Shown here: in pieces, positions 6,296 to 9,459 of the stretch | How the letters are laid out: each line of letters opens with the position of its first letter | Position numbering within the stretch: position 1 is the first letter of the stretch | DNA from: Sulfurimonas sp. | GTDB lineage: Bacteria; Campylobacterota; Campylobacteria; Campylobacterales; Sulfurimonadaceae | Assembly (NCBI GenBank): GCA_027063215.1 | Contig: JAMOSE010000128.1 | Span: 1-9,459 of the forward strand | Length of the DNA stretch: 9,459 nucleotides | Direction of reading: 5' to 3' | Position numbers and translations under genes: made by a program | Notes under the pieces: model-generated | Told to the model about the DNA's origin: nothing | Seen by the model: only the letters and a program-made list of their open reading frames with translations | Databases searched by the model: none

Positions 6296-7393
6296 ATGGC
6301 AGATATACTTTCCCAAGAAGAGATTGATGCATTACTGGATGTTGTAGAAGATGAAGGTGATGATGTCCTTGAGAGTGCAGATGATAATCTGCTTCCTCAG
6401 AGACAAGTAACATTATATGATTTTAAAAGACCAAATAGGGTTTCAAAAGAGCAACTGCGTGCATTTCGTGGTGTGCATGATAAGATGGCACGTTCACTTG
6501 CATCCCAAATTTCATCAATTATGCGTTCTATTGTTGAGATTCAACTTCATTCAGTGGATCAGATGACATATGGTGAGTTTTTAATGTCTCTTCCAAATCC
6601 GACATCTTTTAATGTCTTTTCTATGAAACCATTAGAGGGAAGTGGTGTTATTGAGATTAATCCTTCCATTGCTTTTCCTATGTTAGATCGTCTTTTGGGT
6701 GGAAAAGGGGAACCTTTTGATGCAAGTCGAGAATTTTCAGATATTGAACTCTCTTTATTTGAAACAATCTTACGAGTTATGATGAGTACACTTAAAGAGG
6801 CATGGGGACCAGTTATGGAAGTTTATCCTACAATTGAGTCTAAAGAGTCATCTCCAAATGTTGTTCAGATTGTTGCACAAAATGAGATTGTAGTAATGGT
6901 TGTTATGGAGATTATTATTGGACACTCTTCAGGAATGATGAATATCTGTTATCCTGTAATTTCACTTGAACCTATTTTGCCAAAACTTGCTTCACGTGAT
7001 TTGATGCTAAATGAAACAAGTTCGAAAAAAAGTAGAAATACAGAGCTTAAAGTTCTCCTTGGTGGTGCAAAAGTAAATATTGAAGCAAATTTAGGTGATG
7101 CAGATTTATCAATGGCTGATATTTTAGATTTAAAAGTCGGTGATGTATTGCGTCTTTCAAGTGCAGCTGATGATATTGTAACTGTTTCAGTTGATGGAAA
7201 AGAGAGGTTTCGAGGAGAGATAGGTCTGCGACGTTTTAGAAAATCTATTCAGATAATAGAAATTATAGATACAGAAAAAGATGCTGTTAAACGGGCATTA
7301 GAGAAATTAGAGAAACAGAGACATGAAAAAATATCTGGAGTTCGAGATATTATTTATGATGATGATAAATTATTAGAAGATAAGGACTTATAG
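6296..7393 (+). CDS. fliM: Flagellar motor switch protein FliM
   Basis: C-ring component that binds phosphorylated CheY and sets the direction of rotation. The extreme N-terminus LSQEEIDALLDVV (5-17) is the conserved CheY-P-binding peptide, followed by an acidic linker (18-32). The middle CheC-like domain (about 45-230) contains the diagnostic GGKGEP loop (135-140), which contacts FliG. The C-terminal SpoA/FliN-like domain spans about 250-322 (from LKVLLGGAKVNIEANLGDAD on). After it comes a charged, probably helical tail of about 40 residues (326-365, ending DDDKLLEDKDL). AGGAG at 6282-6286 lies 9 bases before the ATG; the gene begins 4 bases after fliA and directly abuts fliY, as expected for stoichiometric partners. 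Length 365 is slightly above the usual 330-360, and the tail accounts for the excess. Confidence 0.97.
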   Translation: MADILSQEEIDALLDVVEDEGDDVLESADDNLLPQRQVTLYDFKRPNRVSKEQLRAFRGVHDKMARSLASQISSIMRSIVEIQLHSVDQMTYGEFLMSLPNPTSFNVFSMKPLEGSGVIEINPSIAFPMLDRLLGGKGEPFDASREFSDIELSLFETILRVMMSTLKEAWGPVMEVYPTIESKESSPNVVQIVAQNEIVVMVVMEIIIGHSSGMMNICYPVISLEPILPKLASRDLMLNETSSKKSRNTELKVLLGGAKVNIEANLGDADLSMADILDLKVGDVLRLSSAADDIVTVSVDGKERFRGEIGLRRFRKSIQIIEIIDTEKDAVKRALEKLEKQRHEKISGVRDIIYDDDKLLEDKDL

Positions 7394-8263
7394 ATGAGTG
7401 ATTTTATAAAACTGTTTGAAGAAGAGACTATTGGAACAATTGAAGCACTTGTCGGTGTTGCACCATCTTTAGAGCTGAGTGAGGAACAAGAATTAACTAT
7501 AATTTCAAATATAGTACCTCCTATTGTTCTTGTAAAGATAAAAGTAAGTGGTGATATCGATGCAAATATTATGGTTGCACTTCCTCCAAATTTGGCAGCT
7601 TCTCTTTCTGATATGATGATGGGCGAAGAAGCAAGTGATAGAGATGATGTTAATGATGATGATATGGATGCTGCTAAAGAGATTATTTCAAATGTGTTTG
7701 GTGCTATCTCCAACACCCTTTCCGCACAAAAAGAGTTACCAATCCTCTCTTTTTCTATAGAAGGTATAGAACTCATTAAAGAGGATGATGAAGTGAGTCT
7801 TGAAAAATTTAGTCGAATGTATGTATATAAATTTTCACTTGATTCGATTAATTCTCTTTTAATGTTAATAATTGATGAAAAGCTTTATAATGCTTTGTAT
7901 GGTTCATCTTCTGCAGTTCAAGAAGAGAGTCAATCTAATGATGGACTTGTATTACAAAATGACTGTGGTGATGATAATATTCATTTAAATAGTGAAGAGA
8001 TGAAGAACATTGCTCTTATTATGGATGTAAAACTTCCTGTAAGAGTAAGAATAGGAAAAAAAAGAATGCTTTTAAAAGATGTGCTTAACATGGATATAGG
8101 TTCTGTAATAGAATTAAATCAACTTGCAAATGATCCTTTAGAAATTTTAGTAGATAATCATGTAATTGCACAGGGTGAAGTTGTTATTGTAGATGGAAAC
8201 TTTGGTGTACAAATTACTACAATTGGAACAAAAAAAGAGCGTTTAAATCAACTTAAAGGCTAA
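7394..8263 (+). CDS. fliY: Flagellar motor switch protein FliY (CheC-like domain plus FliN-like SpoA domain)
   Basis: Second C-ring protein, 289 residues. The N-terminal part (about 1-165) resembles a single CheC/FliM-like domain; its possible phosphatase helix is DAAKEIISNVFGAISNTL (92-109). Against the CheC/FliY consensus (D/S-x3-E-x2-N) Asp92 and Glu96 fit but the Asn position is Ser99, and the canonical downstream Pro spacing is not met, so CheY-P phosphatase activity is doubtful. A very acidic loop (DRDDVNDDDMD, 82-92) precedes it and a Ser/Gln/Asp-rich linker spans about 170-200. The C-terminal SpoA domain (about 205-277) contains LPVRVRIGKKRMLLKDVL (214-231), like FliN. No EIDALL-type N-terminal CheY-binding peptide is present. 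The gene starts immediately after the fliM stop, with AAGGA 7 bases upstream. Campylobacterota usually carry a separate fliN as well; none is in this window. Confidence 0.93.
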   Translation: MSDFIKLFEEETIGTIEALVGVAPSLELSEEQELTIISNIVPPIVLVKIKVSGDIDANIMVALPPNLAASLSDMMMGEEASDRDDVNDDDMDAAKEIISNVFGAISNTLSAQKELPILSFSIEGIELIKEDDEVSLEKFSRMYVYKFSLDSINSLLMLIIDEKLYNALYGSSSAVQEESQSNDGLVLQNDCGDDNIHLNSEEMKNIALIMDVKLPVRVRIGKKRMLLKDVLNMDIGSVIELNQLANDPLEILVDNHVIAQGEVVIVDGNFGVQITTIGTKKERLNQLKG

Positions 8264-8269
8264 AAACTG

Positions 8270-9304
8270 ATGTCATTAAATAAAAATAAAGTCCTAGTTG
8301 GCATGAGCGGCGGTGTTGACTCTACCGTTGCTACTCTTCTTTTAAAAAATGAAGGCTATGAAGTAGAAGGCCTTTATATGAAACTTCACTCTAATCCCGG
8401 CTATCATGAAGTCCATTTAAAGCGTGCACAAAAAGCTGCAGAGTATGTTGGAGTAAAACTTCATGTATTAGATTTACAAAATGAATTTAATGAGAATGTA
8501 TTTCACCCTTTTATAGAGACATATGCAAAAGGGGAAACTCCAAATCCATGTGCATTATGTAACAGAACTATGAAGTTTGGTGAAATGATTAGGTTTGCAG
8601 ACTCTATTGGTGCATATTATCTTGCAACAGGCCATTATATAAAAACAGATGGAAGATTTTTCTATCAGGCAGAGGATGATACAAAAGATCAAAGCTACTT
8701 TCTCTTTTATGTAAATAAAGAGTATTTACCAAGGTTAAAATTTCCACTTGCTGAGAAACAAAAGAGTGATATTAAAGAGATTGCGGCATCATTAAAAGGC
8801 TTAGCATCTTTTGCATCTCAAAAAGAATCAACGGAAATATGTTTTGTTGATACTACCTATACAGATCTATTAAAAGAGTATGTTACTGTTGATAAAGTTG
8901 GCGAAGTATTAGATAAAGATGGCAATGTTGTAGGTGAACATAAAGGCTATATGCATTACACTATAGGAAAAAGAAGAGGCTTTAGTGTCAAAGGTGCACA
9001 TGAACCACATTTTGTTACTAAAATTATTCCTGAAAAAAACCAGATTGTTGTTGGAAAACGAGATGAATTGGAATGCAATAGTGTTATCCTTAATAATTTA
9101 AATATGTTTATAGAAGAAATAGAGTTTAATGCAACAGTTAAACTAAGATATAGAACAAAAGCAGTTCCGTGTCATGTACTTATTAAAGAAGATAAAGCAT
9201 ATGTTACATTACATGAAAGTGTATTTGGTGTTGCCGTTGGACAAGCAGCTGTGTTTTATGAAGATGAAAAACTTCTAGGTGGTGGTTGGATAGTCTCTGC
9301 ATAA
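8270..9304 (+). CDS. mnmA: tRNA-specific 2-thiouridylase MnmA
   Basis: ATP-dependent enzyme (also TrmU) that makes the 2-thio group of the wobble uridine (U34) in tRNA-Lys, -Glu and -Gln. The PP-loop ATP site is GMSGGVDST at 11-19. The first catalytic Cys is Cys97 in NPCALCNR (92-99), and the second is Cys191 in STEICFVD (187-194). The tRNA-binding and beta-barrel C-terminal parts follow, with HYTIGKRRG (229-237) and the closing LGGGWI (336-341). Length 344 is at the short end of the family. The position held by Asp99 in E. coli (NPDxxCN) is Cys94 here (NPCxxCN), and STEICF replaces the common STGICF. It starts 6 bases after fliY with AAAGG 10 bases upstream, so it is probably the last gene of the operon. 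Its place after flagellar genes suggests shared transcription rather than shared function. Confidence 0.96.
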   Translation: MSLNKNKVLVGMSGGVDSTVATLLLKNEGYEVEGLYMKLHSNPGYHEVHLKRAQKAAEYVGVKLHVLDLQNEFNENVFHPFIETYAKGETPNPCALCNRTMKFGEMIRFADSIGAYYLATGHYIKTDGRFFYQAEDDTKDQSYFLFYVNKEYLPRLKFPLAEKQKSDIKEIAASLKGLASFASQKESTEICFVDTTYTDLLKEYVTVDKVGEVLDKDGNVVGEHKGYMHYTIGKRRGFSVKGAHEPHFVTKIIPEKNQIVVGKRDELECNSVILNNLNMFIEEIEFNATVKLRYRTKAVPCHVLIKEDKAYVTLHESVFGVAVGQAAVFYEDEKLLGGGWIVSA

Positions 9305-9322
9305 GTAAAAATGTAAGTTTTT

Positions 9323-9342
9323 TATAAAATTTATATTTTTTT
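9323..9342 (+). terminator. Possible weak AU-only terminator after mnmA
   Basis: TATAAAATTTATA (9323-9335) is a 13-base palindrome followed directly by seven T residues (9336-9342). The order of palindrome then T-run fits an intrinsic terminator of the nine-gene operon, but the RNA stem would be at most 5 A-U pairs around a 3-base loop and therefore unstable. It may only be AT-rich spacer. Nothing better is seen between the mnmA stop and the next promoter. Confidence 0.25.
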
Positions 9343-9363
9343 GCAATTTCCCCCAAACCTTAA

Positions 9364-9400
9364 GCTTCTTCTAAGCATATTCCCCCTATAATTCCCATCC
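9364..9400 (+). promoter_or_regulatory. Strong-looking sigma-70 promoter with C-rich discriminator
   Basis: A perfect TATAAT lies at 9387-9392, flanked by CCCCC upstream (9382-9386) and CCC downstream (9394-9396) in an otherwise AT-rich region. The expected start of transcription is about 9398-9401 (CCAC). No consensus -35 is present at 16-18 bases; instead TTAAGC and CTAAGC motifs (9360-9365 and 9371-9376) recur about one helical turn apart, a style typical of Campylobacterota promoters. A G/C-rich discriminator next to a perfect -10 is characteristic of stringently controlled rRNA and tRNA promoters. The downstream unit lies outside the window. Confidence 0.6.
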
Positions 9401-9459
9401 ACAAACAGAGAGACCTTGTTTAAAAGGTTGAGAGAGACTTCGAGTTGAAGTTTTTGAGA
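9400..9459 (+). other. Structured untranslated leader running off the right edge (possible stable-RNA operon leader)
   Basis: The 60 bases after the predicted start contain no start codon with a ribosome site. AGAGAGAC occurs twice (9407-9414 and 9431-9438), each overlapping or preceding a small hairpin: CCTT/AAGG around a 6-base loop (9414-9427) and ACTTC/GAAGT around GAGTT (9437-9451), the latter followed by five T residues including the last stem base. This looks like a transcribed, non-coding leader such as that ahead of a 16S rRNA gene, but no rRNA or tRNA sequence is reached before the window ends, so the downstream gene is an inference. Confidence 0.4.

Noticed and set aside
6486..6502. 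Possible sigma-54 promoter TGGCAC...TTGC inside fliM
   Set aside because: The GG-to-GC spacing is 11 bases rather than the required 10, and it lies within fliM coding sequence with no suitable downstream start.
7354..7776. A 140-codon open frame on the minus strand opposite fliM/fliY
   Set aside because: It is Ser/Ile-rich low-complexity translation antisense to the well-supported fliY gene, with no recognisable motif.
2101..9304. Signs of horizontal transfer or a mobile system within the operon
   Set aside because: Base composition and codon use look uniform across genes, the order matches core Campylobacterota synteny, and no integrase, transposase, flanking repeats or tRNA insertion site is visible.
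9437..9455. Hairpin plus T-run near the right edge as an intrinsic terminator
   Set aside because: The core stem is only 5 bp with 2 G-C pairs and lies just about 40 bases after a strong promoter; it fits a leader structure or weak attenuator better, and the window ends too soon to decide.

Overview
The window looks like chromosomal DNA from a low-GC member of the Campylobacterota (Epsilonproteobacteria), most likely a Sulfurimonas-like organism. Three things point there. The gene order aroQ-folK-flhF-flhG-(small membrane gene)-fliA-fliM-fliY is, from memory, the arrangement around Cj0059c-Cj0068 in Campylobacter jejuni and HP1030-HP1038 in Helicobacter pylori. The switch protein beside FliM is of the FliY type. 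A probable futalosine-pathway deaminase lies next to an sppA-like gene. The genus is an inference from overall protein similarity; no database was searched.

Layout. Positions 1-1963 (minus strand) hold two genes reading out of the left edge: a probable aminofutalosine deaminase (menaquinone biosynthesis) and, 2 bases downstream, an S49 signal peptide peptidase cut off by the window edge. Positions 1964-2100 are a divergent intergenic region with a good -10 box for the minus-strand pair and a perfect 8-bp inverted repeat just ahead of aroQ. Positions 2101-9304 (plus strand) are one uninterrupted run of nine genes: aroQ, folK, flhF, flhG, an uncharacterised two-helix membrane protein, fliA, fliM, fliY and mnmA. 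Gaps are 0 to 21 bases and three junctions are 4-base ATGA overlaps, so the run is very probably one operon. Positions 9305-9459 hold an AU-only possible terminator, then a strong-looking promoter with a C-rich discriminator and a structured leader that runs off the right edge. It probably belongs to a stable RNA or another highly expressed unit.

How the genes fit together. FlhF (SRP-type GTPase) and FlhG (MinD-type ATPase) set the position and number of polar flagella. FliA is sigma-28 for late flagellar genes. FliM and FliY build the rotor switch (C-ring). AroQ and FolK supply the shikimate and folate pathways, and MnmA thiolates the wobble uridine of some tRNAs. The small membrane protein is wedged between flhG and fliA and is the least understood gene here.

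I see no mobile element, CRISPR array, tRNA, phage gene or broken gene. This is a conserved core region rather than an accessory island, and I found no convincing undescribed system. The best leads are the small membrane protein, the aroQ-upstream inverted repeat, sequence variants at key sites of FlhF, FliY and MnmA, and the promoter/leader at the right edge.
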